DNA from: Lunularia cruciata
Taxonomy: Eukaryota > Streptophyta > Marchantiopsida > Lunulariales > Lunulariaceae
Length of the DNA stretch: 64,000 bases
Direction: 5' to 3'
NCBI GenBank assembly: GCA_948567375.1
Contig: OX419756.1
Coordinates: forward strand, 35,726,333 to 35,790,332
The notes below the pieces were generated by a model. The model had not been told where the DNA came from, did no database searches, and saw only the letters and a program-made list of their open reading frames with translations. This document shows positions 1 through 11,280 of the stretch, in pieces. Position numbers and translations under genes: made by a program. The first letter of the stretch is position 1; each line of letters opens with the position of its first letter.

Positions 1-148
1 GTCTATTTCGGTTTTTGCCCTATTAGTAGAAGTACTCTTTTGGTGATACTTCTATCTGATCTATTTTGACCATCATGTATAACATCATTCTAGAAGTTAC
101 CAAACCAAATTTCACATCTAGATCATATGGCTAACCCTTGGTATTACA
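1..148 (-). repeat. LTR fragment of the TGTAATACC family (R1)
   Basis: This is the first ~148 bp of a long terminal repeat, read on the minus strand and cut by the window edge. Its outer end is GGTATTACA at 140-148, the reverse complement of the TGTAATACC start of the solo LTR at 12961. The same stretch recurs at about 32100-32253. It interrupts gypsy remnant F, which begins at 149. Whether it is solo or belongs to a full element lies outside the window. Confidence 0.8.
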
Positions 149-2600
149 TATCCAAAGTTGACAAGGTAAGAGACTTTGAAGACTCATCATCAAATAAGTC
201 TATTGGTGATACAAGGCTCCACTCCAAGCCTATTGTACTAACCAATTTGCATGTTTCTACAATGCCTCATCAAAATTCCACAATAGAACATCCAAGGTGG
301 ATGGAACAACCCCACTCATACTTCAAATCCAAGTGATCTCCTTTGGTACTAAGGTATACTCCATATAAATGCTCTCTTCCAATAACTCACTAGGCCAAGT
401 AACAAAACCATTGAAAGCTAAGACTAATACCATAGTCCTTGACTATAGTGAACCAAGACTACCACTACTAAAGTGCATTGGTAGGCAACAAACACATCTA
501 ATAGTTCATTTCTAACCTAGCATATAGGAATTTATCTCCTCTCCATAGTCAATGATAGAACCCATGAGGTATGACATTGCTTTACCAACTAGCACATCAT
601 ATGACTTTGCTATTGTTACAATGGCTTGAGCTCTCACTAAAAAACTATCAATTCAATGATTGGGCTCTCACTAGACAATGAGCTCCTCACATATGATATA
701 CTATGTGGAACCACCCATTAGAGATCTTTGGATCTAAAATAGATACCTCTCCACATTGCTCTTCCATAGCCCAAGACCAACAACTATAACCTTCTCCAAC
801 ATAAGGAGCTATGCATCAAAGTCTAATAAGACCTTTTGTGGTACATAGACCTTCATTAAAAACCCACCAAATTACAAATTCTACTTTGGTTATTGAATTG
901 GACAACCTATAGTGTAAACCAAGCTTGCTCAAATGCATGTCTAGCAAGTAACTCCTTTAATCTAATAGCTATTGCTTGCCACAAGCCACTAGTTGATGCT
1001 CCTCAACCAAGTTCCATCCACTATCAAACATCTTTGCTCTAGAAGTAGGAACTATATCATCCCTATGCTCACAAAGGGTGGCAACCAACCAAAACACTAG
1101 AGTTGGATCAACTCCCAATGTAAGCATGCTCAAATGCAAGTCTAGCAAGCAACTCCTCTAATCTAGTAGCTATTGTTTGCCATAAGCCACTAGTTTTTTA
1201 ATGGATTTCATGCCTCAACCAAGTCAACTACACCATAAACCACTTCTACTCTAGAAGTAGAAACTACACCATCATTACTCTCAGAAAGGATGGCAACCAA
1301 CCAAAACACTATAGTTGGATCAACTTCCAATGTAAGCATGTCATTGGCTAAGAACAAAGGAGAGCACATAATTAATTGAGCTGCCCCCAACATCATGCTA
1401 GACAAAGTCTTGGTAAAAGTAGGTGGCTAACTAGTATCTACTCCGTCATGCATTCCATCACTACTTACTACACATGCACTAGGACATCTAAGAACCATGG
1501 ATGTTGTCTATAATGGATCAAAAAGTATGAAACATTAGGGAAGTTTGACTTGCCTACCAACCTTTCCTCCAACTCCATTGATGCTCCTCTAGGCTGAACA
1601 CATACAACACTCATAGTTACTATGGTGGATGCATCTTCCTACATTGATCCATACATGAAGGCAAGGACACTTCTATCATTAGCACAAGAGGTAGAAGGCT
1701 CAACATATGCAATTCATCCCCTTTGAGCTATAGCCATGCCAACCAATCTTTGCTCCAATTGCTCAATCCAAGTAACCATGGTTGTCTTATAAGCAAGTGC
1801 AAGTATTGGGCTCCTACCAAGTTTGATCCCTCTATGACCATCTTTTCTTCCATGACTTTGTGCTCCTTTACCATCTACCATAATTGCCTTACCACTTCAC
1901 AACTCTAGGTGCAAGTCAAAGCATTGGTCAATAGTGTGACCAAATTTATTGCAATGATCACATTACCTCTAGGTTGGCTGAGGTACTCAAGAGGTATCAT
2001 GCCTACTACTCTAGGTGCACTCTCTCTTGTGGTGAGGTACAACACAAGTCCAACAAGCAATACCAACACTCATTGACTACTATTGACTAAAAAATGAAGG
2101 TAAAAGTCTATGTGCACTAGGCACTCTACTTGCTTCATAAAATTAATTTGTCTACTCCACTCAAAAGCTAATATAATGTGGTGTAGTTTGTTGCACTCTA
2201 GAAGAAGTAATAATTGTGGATGAGGTCTCATTACCAAATCTAGATGGCACTTCTCTCTTCCACTATATTGAGCTCAATATGCTTTATGCTTTGCCAAACC
2301 AAATACCACTACCAAAGCTGATGAAGTAGCCTACAAAAATGTAGCATTATGTATACTCTACATTGTAGGTCCTTGTAGAATATCCCATACCAACATTGGA
2401 CAACTTGTGCTTCAATTACTTCCTAAGTGAAATTGATCAACCATCTCATATGATTGTATGCCTCATGTAGTGTCTTTCTAGCCTTATGTTGTAATTCCTA
2501 CAAGGTCTTCAGCTTGTTGATCTGTACTCCATGGAAGTTCTACCTCAAGCATTGGAATGACTCCACCATGGAGTAAAAACTCCCAATACTATAATTTTAT
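149..2600 (-). pseudogene. Gag-protease remnant of a B-family Ty3/gypsy element (F)
   Basis: Read on the minus strand this matches element B (about 44650-46450 and 52083-52500) in the same order: gag capsid, a double zinc-knuckle segment near 1920-2060 (CDHC...GHTIDQC-like residues), a spacer with MAIAQR, a block at 1208-1405 beginning MSSMMLGAAQL (B: KLSMMLGAAQL), the protease region, and the linker that precedes the methyltransferase in B (about 150-520). Many in-frame stops and indels make it non-functional. The chromovirus inserted in B's protease is absent here, so F shows the uninterrupted order. It ends at LTR R1, so a methyltransferase part, if present, would lie left of the window. 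The right border with element D is approximate. Confidence 0.8.
930..1215 (-). repeat. Imperfect tandem duplication inside element F
   Basis: About 190 bp starting near 930 (TGCTCAAATGCATGTCTAGC) recurs near 1129 (TGCTCAAATGCAAGTCTAGC), so the segment LVFWLVATLCE and its neighbours occurs twice. Element B has one copy, so the duplication is specific to this fragment. Confidence 0.65.
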
Positions 2601-2829
2601 ATACACTTGTAGTATCACCATCTCCTACAAGTATTTTGAGAATGTTGTCTCTCACTCAAGTAACAAAATAACAAAGTACACAATCTCTTTGTACTCCATT
2701 GGAACCTCTTGAATAATTGAGATTGGCATGAGCTCTTCATCCAAGAGAGAATCATCCACTTGCTCAATCCATCATGATCAAAGGCCCTAGATAACAACTA
2801 AACATTTGTGTGTTTCTTTCTTGATCTAT

Positions 2830-3160
2830 CCTCAATAGTGTAATCATACTCAAATAAGAGTAACATCCATCTTGCTAGCCTTCCTTCAACATTAAGCTTG
2901 TTAAAGATATACTTCAAAGCTTTGTGATCCATGACAATGGTGGCCTTCCCTCCAATCAAGTAGTGTTAAAACTTCTTGAGAGTAAAATCATTGCTAACGT
3001 TTCCTTTTTATGATTGAATGGTTTCTCTTTGCTAAAATCATTTTCCTAATAGCAAAAGCTATTGGATGATCATATCCATCTTGGTCTAATTAATTTAGAG
3101 TGCATCTTATAGCTACATTAGAAGCATCAGCATAAAGCATGAAAGGCTTACTCTAATCAA
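2830..3160 (-). pseudogene. RNase H domain of element D
   Basis: Minus-strand translation gives a gypsy RNase H: residues like LYADASN near 3130, HPIAFA near 3065, and further left an IVMDHKALKYIFNK segment near 2900-2945 followed by RLARWMLLLFEYDYTIE. The aspartates of the DAS and MDHKAL motifs can be read. Frame is broken between blocks and stops are present. It follows the RT to its right, the usual gypsy order. Confidence 0.7.
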
Positions 3161-3379
3161 GTTAAGCAAGAATTGAAGTCATAATAAGGGATTGCTTGAG
3201 CTCCTCAAAATCTATGAGAGTCTCTTTGACCTACAAAATCACTATGTATTCACCCCTTTCTTCATGTAAATGGTCAATGCATAAACCTTGTTGGAAAATG
3301 AGAAGATGAGCCTCCTATAGAACCCAACCATCCCTAATAATTGGCATAAAATTTTCAAGCTTGAAGGGAATGAAAACTC

Positions 3380-3961
3380 TCAAATGGTCCTCACCTTTTC
3401 AAAGTCCATTGCTCTTCCATCATTGAAAATGATATGCCCCAAAAGTTGACCTCTTTCAAAACCAAAGAGGCACTTCTCCAGGTTAAATGATGCATTTTCC
3501 TCATCCAAGTGTTTCAAGGTCTTGATCAAGTGCTCAAAGTGCTCCTCTTTACTCCCATAGACACAAAAATCATCAATGAAATATCTCACAAATTTTCCAA
3601 TGAAAGTTTCAAACACCTTGTTCATGAACCGTAAGAATGTGGTTGGATCATTGCAAAGCCTAAAAAGCATGACTTGGAAGCATAAGATACTTATACTTGA
3701 AGATACTTATACTTGGAAGCATAAGTATCCCAATGTATTGAATGTGGTAAGTTGTTGATGCTCTGGTGTAATCTTGATTTGGTTGTAGCCATTATAATCA
3801 TCTCCAAAACTATACCTCTCATGACTTTCAACCTCCTCTAAAATCTCATCAATGAATAGCAAAGAGTAATAATCCTTCTTGATAACAATTTTGAGCTTCT
3901 TGTAATCCACATATACCCAAAGCTTGCAAATTTTTTTCTTCTTAATCACACTTAATGACAC
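3380..3961 (-). pseudogene. Reverse transcriptase of element D
   Basis: Two adjoining minus-strand open segments (3707-3961 and 3380-3670) form the palm of a Ty3/gypsy RT. The first contains WVYVDYKKLK and a QIKITPEHQQLTTF stretch; the second contains YFIDDFCVYG, where IDD holds the catalytic aspartate pair, followed by NLEKCLFGF and LLGHII. A short repeat-containing break at 3670-3720 (ACTTGGAAGCATAAG twice) separates them. The DDFCVYG form and spacing fit Athila/Tat-type plant elements rather than chromoviruses (DDILIYS here). Non-functional. Confidence 0.75.
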
Positions 3962-4399
3962 TCATTTTGAACTCTCTATCTCAAAGATAAGCCTACCTTC
4001 CTTGAGCTTATCAATCTCCTTTGCAATCAAAACTATTGGTGTGCTAATGCAATGTTGCTTTTGGCTGGTTGTTCTTGCATATGATTCCACTTCTATTTGG
4101 TGCACCTCCAAAGTAACTTTCTTGAGATCATTGTAACTAAAAGAAAACATATAGATAACTTTCAGAAAACTCTTCAAACCTTACCTTCTCTTTCTTGTTA
4201 AGATTTGGACCATACTTGAGGGTATATAGTCTCTTCTCTATCTCTTTTAGTGTCAATGGTGTTTTGTTAATGTCTTTCAAAACCTCTACCTTAGATACAA
4301 AATCCATGGCACAAAAAGAATACACATTTGAATCAGATTCAAAGTCATCCTCCTCTAATAAGGTCTTTCTCTTTGCTTGTGTCACACCTAAAGCTCCTT

Positions 4400-5178
4400 C
4401 TTCTAAATCTACTTCCTAATAATCAAAAGATGGTGTATCTGAATATGAAGTGTGGGTGGTGTTAGTAACAAGAGTTTTAACTCCATGGTTTGATGGCCCA
4501 ATTCTTAAGTACCTTTTGTGCCATTGATCAATTGTGCATTCAACCATGGCCTCCCAAGTAACAAATCATGAAAATTTATGAGATTTTGAACTCCCATAAC
4601 CAAAACTCCCACATTCTCTATCAAACCCAATGGTCAAAATTGTTACTTGTTTGCCATGCCCACCACAAATGTTAAAGGTCTAGAAGTATCATACCCAAAT
4701 TCTTCATCAACCTCTTTTGACATGGCATTCACCATAGATCTTCCATTAACATGTGCATCCTTGATGTTATGACCACTCATCCTCACATCAATCTTGGAGG
4801 CATATTTACAAACCTCCCATGGTGTTGGTATGACATCCACTACCCACATTTACATGAGAGCTTTCTCCTTTGCTTTCTTTTATCTTGCTCCTTGTGGAAC
4901 TCACAACACCCCTAAGTTCCTTTTTCAAGGTGGGATTCAAAACAATGATTTGACCTACCATGATGTTGGCCTTTTGGCTACCAACATCCTCCTACACATT
5001 CTAATCCTATTGTTGCTTTGAGATCAAGAAGTCATCCATCCTGAAGTTCTTCCTTGGAGTTTTTGTTTTTAATGGTGTTGAAGTAATGGTGTGAGTACTC
5101 CTAGTAAGCATAAGACTATCCTTGCTGGGAGTCAATCCTTTAAAAGAATGTACTTCATCTACAAAATGGGTTTCTTCT
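4400..5178 (-). pseudogene. Aspartic protease region of element D
   Basis: On the minus strand about 4643-4849 reads like a retropepsin of the Athila/Tat style: a degraded active-site neighbourhood (NGRSMVN where these families have an acidic GxSxN-type motif), then PLTFVVGM and, further left, LINFHDLLLGRPWL before RT. The catalytic aspartate is not visible. The right end is cut by chromovirus E at 5179. Confidence 0.5.
5174..5178. repeat. Target-site duplication CTTCT, left side of element E
   Basis: CTTCT here and at 8424-8428 bracket the LTR-bounded element exactly, as expected for a 5-bp gypsy duplication. Confidence 0.85.
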
Positions 5179-5531
5179 TATAAAAGACCAAAACCAAGGA
5201 GAGAAATAGGAGAATGGAAGATCACATTGGAACACTAGAATGTGGGTTAACTCCTAGCATGAGCTTTGGTTCTGGTATTTATAGGGAGCATACAAGGCTC
5301 TTGAGAAGCTCCTTAAGAAACTTCCTTCTAGAAATTGCCTACTTGACTTACAAGCTAAGCTAGTTGGAAGCTTCTAGAAGCTTCCTTCTAGAAGCTTGGA
5401 ATGCAAGCTAAGCTATTTAGGAAGCTTCCCAAAAGGCTTTCTAGATACTTCTAGAATATTCTCGGCTAATTTGGCCTATTCATTACTTGTTAGCCATAAC
5501 TAACTTCATTGCTAAACTCCATATTGTTACA
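5179..5531 (-). repeat. 3' LTR of chromovirus E
   Basis: Matches the LTRs of A and C in reverse, ending TGTTACA at 5525-5531 (complement of the TGTAACA start). The other end is TATAAAAGACC where TGTAAAAGACC is expected. It contains dense GAAGCTTC palindromes, including four alternating GAA/TTC units at 5367-5384, and a TATA-like motif near 5278 (minus strand). The adjoining internal bases at 5532-5545 are the pyrimidine-rich complement of a polypurine tract. Confidence 0.88.
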
Positions 5532-5539
5532 TATTCTCC

Positions 5540-6056
5540 CATTCCTAGTTGGTGATGTCCTCATCGCCATTGATGCTTCATACTCTTGGATGGCCATTTG
5601 TGCATAAGGATAAGAAAGAGGTTCCCATGTGGCATCATGAAGAGAATACTCTTTCCAAAGGACCTTGACTCCGTATGTTGTCGGGGTCCCGTTGAATGTG
5701 GTGATGTGCAAGGATACGATCAACTTCATATTCCTCATGATCATTGATAAGGATGGGAGGAGGAGGAGGAGGAGGTTGGACACAAGAAGGAAAAGGAGAT
5801 GGATTAGGGATAAAGGGTTTCAACTTGAAAATATGAAACATAGGGTGGATGCACCTATCACAAGGTGAGGCAAGTTAATAAGCAACAAGAGAAATGAGGT
5901 GTGTGACCTCAAAGGGTCTATCCAATTAGGAGCAAATTTACGGACTTGGGTATCAAGTGGGAGGGGTAGGTTACTCAACAAGAGCATGACTTTATCACTA
6001 ATTTGAAAGGTGAGGTCATCTTTCAAATTGGTGATAAAGTCATGCTCTTGATGCAA
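5540..6056 (-). pseudogene. Integrase tail and chromodomain of chromovirus E
   Basis: Minus-strand reading gives an integrase C-terminal segment (DKVMLLLSNLPLPLDTQVRK in the 5820-6056 segment), a shifted segment containing FHIFKLKPF with a proline run (5635-5841), and a chromodomain (5490-5783) with YGVKVLWKEYSLHDATWEPL. The ATWEP core is the recognisable chromodomain signature. Chromodomains of this class bind modified histone H3 and guide integration into heterochromatin. The catalytic integrase core is deleted and the frame is interrupted. Confidence 0.8.
5980..6049. repeat. Near-perfect 30-bp inverted repeat in element E
   Basis: Left arm 5980-6009 and right arm 6020-6049 are reverse complements with one mismatch and a 10-base loop. 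Copies A and C have only one arm's worth of sequence here (integrase tail, GDKVML). The extra inverted copy sits beside the RNase H-to-integrase deletion, so it probably formed with the deletion. Confidence 0.85.
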
Positions 6057-6094
6057 AATAGATCATTTCTACCATCACTAGTTGTTCCCAATCT

Positions 6095-7220
6095 TGAGCA
6101 AAATAATTCATTTCTACTATATTTAGTCTATGAGACACAAAGGCAATGAGATCAAATCCATCTATGAATTTCTATTGCAACATGGCTCCAATAGCAAAGT
6201 TAGAAGCATCAAAATCAACCACACATGGTAGTTGAGGATCATATGGTTAAATAATTGGTCTTGAAGCCACCATAATTTTAGCTTCTAGAATATTTCTATG
6301 TCCTTTAAAAGCTCAAGTTCTTTCCCAACGGATTGGTCAATGGTGCGGCCATATGAGCATTGTAGTGGATGAACCATTGATAAAAGCTAGCCAATCCATT
6401 AAATGCTTGTACTTCAGTAGCATCCTTTGGAGAAGGCCAATCAATGATGGCCTTGATTTTCTCCTCTTCTATCTTGATCCACTCCAATGAGATCTTATGA
6501 CCCAAGAAGGTAACTTCCTTTTGCCAAAAGGTACACTTTGACTTCTTGCAATAAAAATTTCACTGTCTTAGTCGTCTTAGGACTTCTTGCACGTGATTCA
6601 CATTTTCTACCTCTATCTTGCTGTAGATTAAGATATCATCCAAGAACACCACCAAGTACCAATCTAACAATCCATCCAACACTCAATACGTCTAATCTAT
6701 GAAGACTGTTGGAACATTAGTCAGCCCAAAAGCTAGAACTCTCAACTCAAAATATCCATACCTTGTGCAAAAGGCAATCTTTTGCACATCCTCCCTATCA
6801 ATAGGGATGTGCCAGTAGCCACTACAAAGGTCCAACTTGGAGAAATATCATCCTCCACTCAATTGATCAAGCAAGTCATCAATCCGAGGCAAGGGGTATG
6901 CATTCTTCCCGGTTTGTTTATTGAGCCCACAGAAATCAATATAGAAACAAAATCCTCCATCCTTCTTTGGAAGAAATAGTACTGGTGCTACCCAAGGAGA
7001 TGTACTATGTCATATGAAATCCTTCTCCAACAACTCCGTGAGTGTTGTTCACAACTCCTCCAACTCCTTTGGTGAGAGCCGATAGATTGGTCTACTCACT
7101 AGAGTACTCTCTGGTAATAACTCAATCTTGAAGGGCATACCATGATCATAGGGTAATCCCTTTGGTAGGTCATCTAGAAACTCCTAAACTATTTGATCAA
7201 CCTTTGCTCAATGAGGCTCC
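6095..7220 (-). pseudogene. Reverse transcriptase and start of RNase H of chromovirus E
   Basis: Colinear with the RT of copy C: palm residues LDDILIYS near 6620-6650 (minus strand), GHKISLEWIKIEEEKIKAII at 6440-6505, then an RNase H start with DFDASNFAIGA near 6190-6220. Several stops and frame breaks are present. RNase H stops abruptly near 6095 where homology jumps to integrase. Confidence 0.78.
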
Positions 7221-7276
7221 TAACTCTCCTCAAATTCTCCTTGTGCAATTGGCTTGATCTGCACCACAAAAGTAAA

Positions 7277-7516
7277 CTTATCTTCTTCCAAAGCTTGTTC
7301 TATAGCTGCTTCATTGATAAATTTCCCATCTAGGGACTTATCTTCCTTCAAGGTTTGCTCTATGGCTGCTTTCCTAATAAATTTCCCATCTAGAGACTTA
7401 TCTTCCTTCAATGCTTGCTCTATGGCTTCTTTCCTTACAAACTTCCCATCTTGGGACTTTAATTCCTTCAAAGCTTATTCTATGGCTACTTTCTTTACCA
7501 ACTTCCCATCTTAGGA
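7277..7516 (-). repeat. 60-bp tandem array, four units, between protease and RT (E)
   Basis: Four successive 60-bp units, each coding a 20-residue module of the form DGKF-x3-A-x-EQALK-x-DKSL on the minus strand. Three comparable units lie at 48504-48683 (copy C) and 39442-39621 (copy A), always between protease and RT. The array belongs to the family; unit number differs between copies. Confidence 0.85.
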
Positions 7517-7539
7517 CTGGCTATTCTTAGGTATCTTAC

Positions 7540-8112
7540 TCAAAGGTGCCAGACAACTTAATCGGAAATTCCTACCTTGGTGTTGTACTTGAATTTGTTG
7601 TTGAGTCCAATCAAATTAAACCTTATGTCATTCAAGCCAAGGTAGTCTTAGAATGACATCATAGTGTAGAGATGGCACTACAAACCTTATACACTCCAAA
7701 TACTCCTTCCTAATCTTGAAAGTAACAAGGTATGAAATGTAGAACCCTTTCTACCCTCCGCCATCATCAATCTACTTCCAATTACTAGCTTGATAGGAAT
7801 ACTCAATTCCTTTACTAATTGCATAGACATGCAATTCTTTGAACTTCCAAAATCCACCAAAATCCTACAACCACAATCAAATATCATACCTTACAAGTGA
7901 AGCAAATTTGCATAGGTTGAGCATTCAATCCCATTGGAACTAATCAAGTTCCCAAAAGGTGGCTCAAAATCTCCTATTGGGATTTGTCATTTCCTTGATC
8001 AATGTGCTCCATAGACTCCATGTGGGCAATTTGTTGGGGTTACTCATTCCTAAGTGGAAATTCAACAATGTGATGTCCAACTTGGCAAAAATAAAAACAA
8101 CCACTATTTTGT
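7540..8112 (-). pseudogene. Protease and gag zinc-knuckle end of chromovirus E
   Basis: Minus-strand 7687-7887 contains CRILVDFGSSKNCMS and MMAEGRKGS, matching the protease of copy C; DFGSS is the active-site motif with Phe where DSG is usual. Right of it, near 8040-8100, is a degraded CCHC knuckle. At about 8112 this joins LTR sequence directly, so primer site and early gag are deleted. Confidence 0.72.
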
Positions 8113-8423
8113 CACAATGGAAGATCACATTGGGACACTAGAATGTAGATAAACTCCAAATGCCTAGCATGAGCTTTGGTTCTGGTAGTTATAGGGAGCA
8201 TACAAGGCTCTTGAGAAGCTTCTCAAGAAGCTTCCTTCTAGAAGTTGCATACTTTGCTTGCAAGCTAAGCTAGTAAGAAGCCTTTAGAAGCTTCTTACTT
8301 GGGGTGCAAACTAAGCTAATTGAGAAGCTTCCTAGATAATTATAGAATATTCTAGTCTAATTTGGCCTATTCACTACTTTGTTAGCCTCAACTAACTTCA
8401 TTGCTAAACTCCATATTGTTACA
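8113..8423 (-). repeat. 5' LTR of chromovirus E, truncated
   Basis: Homologous to 5204-5531 but lacking the outermost U5 bases; outer end TGTTACA at 8417-8423, followed by the duplication CTTCT at 8424-8428. Confidence 0.82.
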
Positions 8424-8428
8424 CTTCT

Positions 8429-9570
8429 TCTCTTGTGCAGAAAGCTCCAAGTTAAGACCTTTGGAGTTTGAGCACTCCTTCTTCTCATACTTGCTTTCAA
8501 TCACATCTATGGATGTTATCACTTTACCTCTATTTGAAGTAAGAGCTACTTGGGCTTCACCACCTCCCTCATTCTCTCTATTGGCTCTCTCATAGCTCTT
8601 TCTTCTATGGTAAGTGGAATTTGGGCAATTCCTTTGGATGTGACCTCTAATCCCACAACCAAAAAACATTCTATCATTGAATTTTTTTGAATGGTTGTCC
8701 CCCTCTATATGGATAGTTCTCATATCTCTTGGCCCTCTCCCAACATTCTAGTCCATATCTTTCTTCTCCCATAGTTGCACTACATGGACCTTGAGATGTA
8801 CAAATTGTTATGTGATGGTTTGAAATGGATTCTTTAGTGGAGGTGCAAGAACCAGAGCAACTACTAGTTGTGGTCCAACCCTTACCACCAAAGAATCAGA
8901 AGCTTGACCATACTTGTAGACTTTTGAAGGATGCACAACCTCATTCACCACCTAGTCACTTTCATTCCTCTCCAAACTCTCTTCCATAAAAATTGCAATC
9001 TTGATAGCTTATACCTTGGAAGAAAGTTCTCATATCTCACCTTACTTTGAATCTGTAGTTTCAACCTCCCACAAAATTCTTGGTGAGCATTATTGTTATC
9101 CCAATCATAATAGTTTCCACATCATCTCCACTCTTACTCAACACTATAAAAATTTGCGACTCTAACTTCTTCACTCTTTTGACATATGCTCTCATTTTCT
9201 CTCCAATCTCCTTACTTGAGGAAAATAACCTCACTGATCAATCTCACATCATTTTCCTCTAGGAGAAAGTTCTCAATAAGGAAAATTGTCAAACTCTGCC
9301 AAGACTCCTCTTGGTCATCTTTGCTCTCTTTCTTCTTGTATTTTAATGCATACCATATAAGAGCCATATCCTCAAAGAAATCTGATAGTAATGAGCCCTA
9401 TTTATTCTTCCTCCTCTCATTGTTTCCTATGCAAGCTCTCTTTAAAGTCTCTTGTAAAAACCTTCCACATCTTCTGTATCCTTGCCAAAGAAAACCAAAA
9501 ACTTCCTATATTAGCCTCTCACTACCTTCTCCTCTCTTTGTGTTTTTCTTATCTCTCATCCTATAAGTAA
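8429..9570 (-). pseudogene. Gag region of element D, including a zinc knuckle
   Basis: The open segment 8388-8723 carries FFGCGIRGHIQRNC, a CCHC knuckle whose first Cys is replaced, in a charged tail (RRKSYERANRENEGGGEAQ). Further right to about 9570, broken frames resemble a gag capsid (FFGKDTEDVEGFYKRL near 9470). Its left end is cut by chromovirus E; protease resumes at 5178. Non-functional. Confidence 0.6.
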
Positions 9571-9733
9571 TGGAGTACAAACATGATTAATACCATTTGA
9601 GAATAGCTAAGTATAGGGAATATAGACAATTCATGTTGCTCTAAGATTTCCATTTCACAATCAAATCTTAGAGTGCATATTAATCAAACCCTCATAAGCA
9701 CTTTATCCATAAATTGAAAGATTAGCTCCATCA

Positions 9734-10249
9734 CTAATCTAGAGAACTAGTTGATGTCAGTTTCTTCATATCATTACTAAGACTCCTTCCAAGATCCTTC
9801 ACCAAGATCTCAAGTAATCTTATTGCTCCACTACACTCATGGTTCTTTTGAAGTCCTTCCACTTCACAAACCTCATACAACTCCTTGGTCCCAGATCTCC
9901 TCCCTCCCAAACTTGGTGAAGAAGGTTCAACATGCAATCTTATGCAAGTAAGCCTCTCTTTTATCTCAACTCCTTGCTCTCCAAGCTCAATGGACATGAA
10001 CTTGCCTTGTGTCCCTTGTTTCAAAATAAAAAAAAACTTAGAATCACTTTTTCTTCCAAATGGTGAAGATCTTTGAATCCTCTCAAAACTCTTTTCAATT
10101 TCTGCTCTAAATTCCTCTTTCTTCAAATAAACCACTACTATCACTTTAACCCCTTGAGTAACTTTAAATAACCACTCTTGATGGCCTTTTATGCTCCAAG
10201 ATGACTCTAAATACTCAAATATGCTTTGGGTTGTTTCTACATTCCTCAT
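9734..10249 (-). pseudogene. Open 171-codon segment at the 5' side of element D
   Basis: The longest uninterrupted minus-strand frame in this part (MRNVETTQSIFEYLESSWS...). It is charged, with no motif I recognise. Its place between the gag-like region and the LTR-like sequence suggests a gag N-terminus or leader frame of element D, but it could be fortuitous. Confidence 0.35.
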
Positions 10250-10859
10250 ACATGAGAACTCAACTCTTTAAAAATAACTCCTTCTCACAATGTCAATCAA
10301 TTCTCTCAAATGATACCTCCCACTCCACTAAAAGTTCTCACACTTCATCATCACCCTAAGAAATCCTCTTGTGAAATATATTAGCCCTTCTCATTGAAAT
10401 ATTTAGCCTAAGCACCTTTCTATTCATCACACATCTTCCAAATTTGGTTTGAAAACAACCACCTCAATTCAAAAATTCCTATCGCTTTTCATAAGAATGA
10501 TCTTTCTATGATGTTAAGGTCAAAAAGCACACTACCTGCCACTAAATTTTCTTTGAAAGTTCCAAAGCCATCCAAGTCAATTTCTAAAAAGCATGGAGTT
10601 TTTTGGAGCAATTTACACTACCAACTTCCAAAATTTCTAGCTCAATGCATGTAGTGGCTTTCCTAATAATTCTTAGTTCCCCAATTGAAAGATGAACCAA
10701 ACTATAATACATAAAAATATCAAGTCCATATCTCAAACTTGAAATTTTACCCAAAATTATTATAATCCCCAAAATCTAAAATCTATCTCATACAATCTCT
10801 CCACATCCTCTCATGTGTATAGGATGTATAATATCATCTCAAAACTATCATAATAAACT

Positions 10860-11280
10860 ATAGTGTATATAAACAGGTGTAGGTTTTTCTAACATAAGTT
10901 CAGCCTTTTGCCCTCTTAATGTTCTCTCCAAGTGAGCTGTCATAGACTCCTTTTGTTTAATATACAATTTACATGTGCTATCCTTGGACTATAGAACCAT
11001 TTGTACCAACAAGACTTGCGGCAAGTGTTCTCAACCTTTTTTTCTCAAAGTCAAATAACTAGGAATAATACCAAGTCAATACACTAGAAGATAAAATAAT
11101 GATATTCACTCTTTTCCCTTCTTCTCGAATAGAGTAACCTTTATCTTAGCTATGACTAACTCTAGCTAATCATGACTAATATAGAAGCTTGGCTAAACTC
11201 CATATAGACTATATTTCTCAACTACTTGCAATACCAACCTTAATATCCTAATAGACCATCATGCACAAATGGGTGCTACA
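10860..11280 (-). repeat. LTR-like segment (S1), probable 5' LTR of element D
   Basis: Read in reverse from 11280 it begins TGTAGCACCC and matches the plus-strand solo LTR at 36245-36720 through several blocks (GTATTGCAAGTA/GTATTACAAGTA; ATTAGTCATGATTAGC/ATTAGTCATGGTTAGC; GTCCAAGGATAGC). A TATA-like TATATACAC lies near 10865. Downstream of the TATA I could not align the two. Its position right of the gag-like region fits the 5' LTR of reverse element D. Confidence 0.55.

Larger units (their letters stand above)
5179..8423 (-). mobile_element. Internally deleted chromovirus (E)
   Basis: A minus-strand Ty3/gypsy chromovirus with both LTR outer ends and a CTTCT duplication. From right to left: truncated 5' LTR (about 8113-8423), end of gag (zinc knuckle, about 8040-8100), protease (7687-7890), a 60-bp tandem array (7277-7516), reverse transcriptase (about 6305-7220), start of RNase H (to about 6095), integrase tail (5820-6056), chromodomain (5540-5783) and 3' LTR (5179-5531). 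Missing are the LTR end, primer site and most of gag (junction near 8112), and the rest of RNase H with most of integrase (junction near 6050-6095). It is the same family as A and C. Confidence 0.9.
2600..11280 (-). mobile_element. Athila/Tat-like Ty3/gypsy retrotransposon remnant (D)
   Basis: A decayed minus-strand element with, from right to left, an LTR piece (to 11280), a gag-like region (8429-10250), a protease region (about 4450-4860), reverse transcriptase (3380-3960) and RNase H (about 2830-3160). No integrase or 3' LTR is seen: left of about 2600 the sequence changes to the B-family fragment F. A chromovirus (5179-8423) splits it between gag and protease. RT and protease style (DDFCVYG box; LLGRPWL at the protease end) is closer to non-chromoviral plant gypsy groups than to the chromoviruses here. 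Both outer limits are approximate. Confidence 0.7.

Noticed and set aside
7254-7514. 86-codon plus-strand frame with repeated NFPS modules
   Set aside because: Antisense reading of the chromovirus E 60-bp array.
7277-7516. 60-bp array as a CRISPR
   Set aside because: Units are contiguous without spacers and code in frame; a eukaryotic retrotransposon context.
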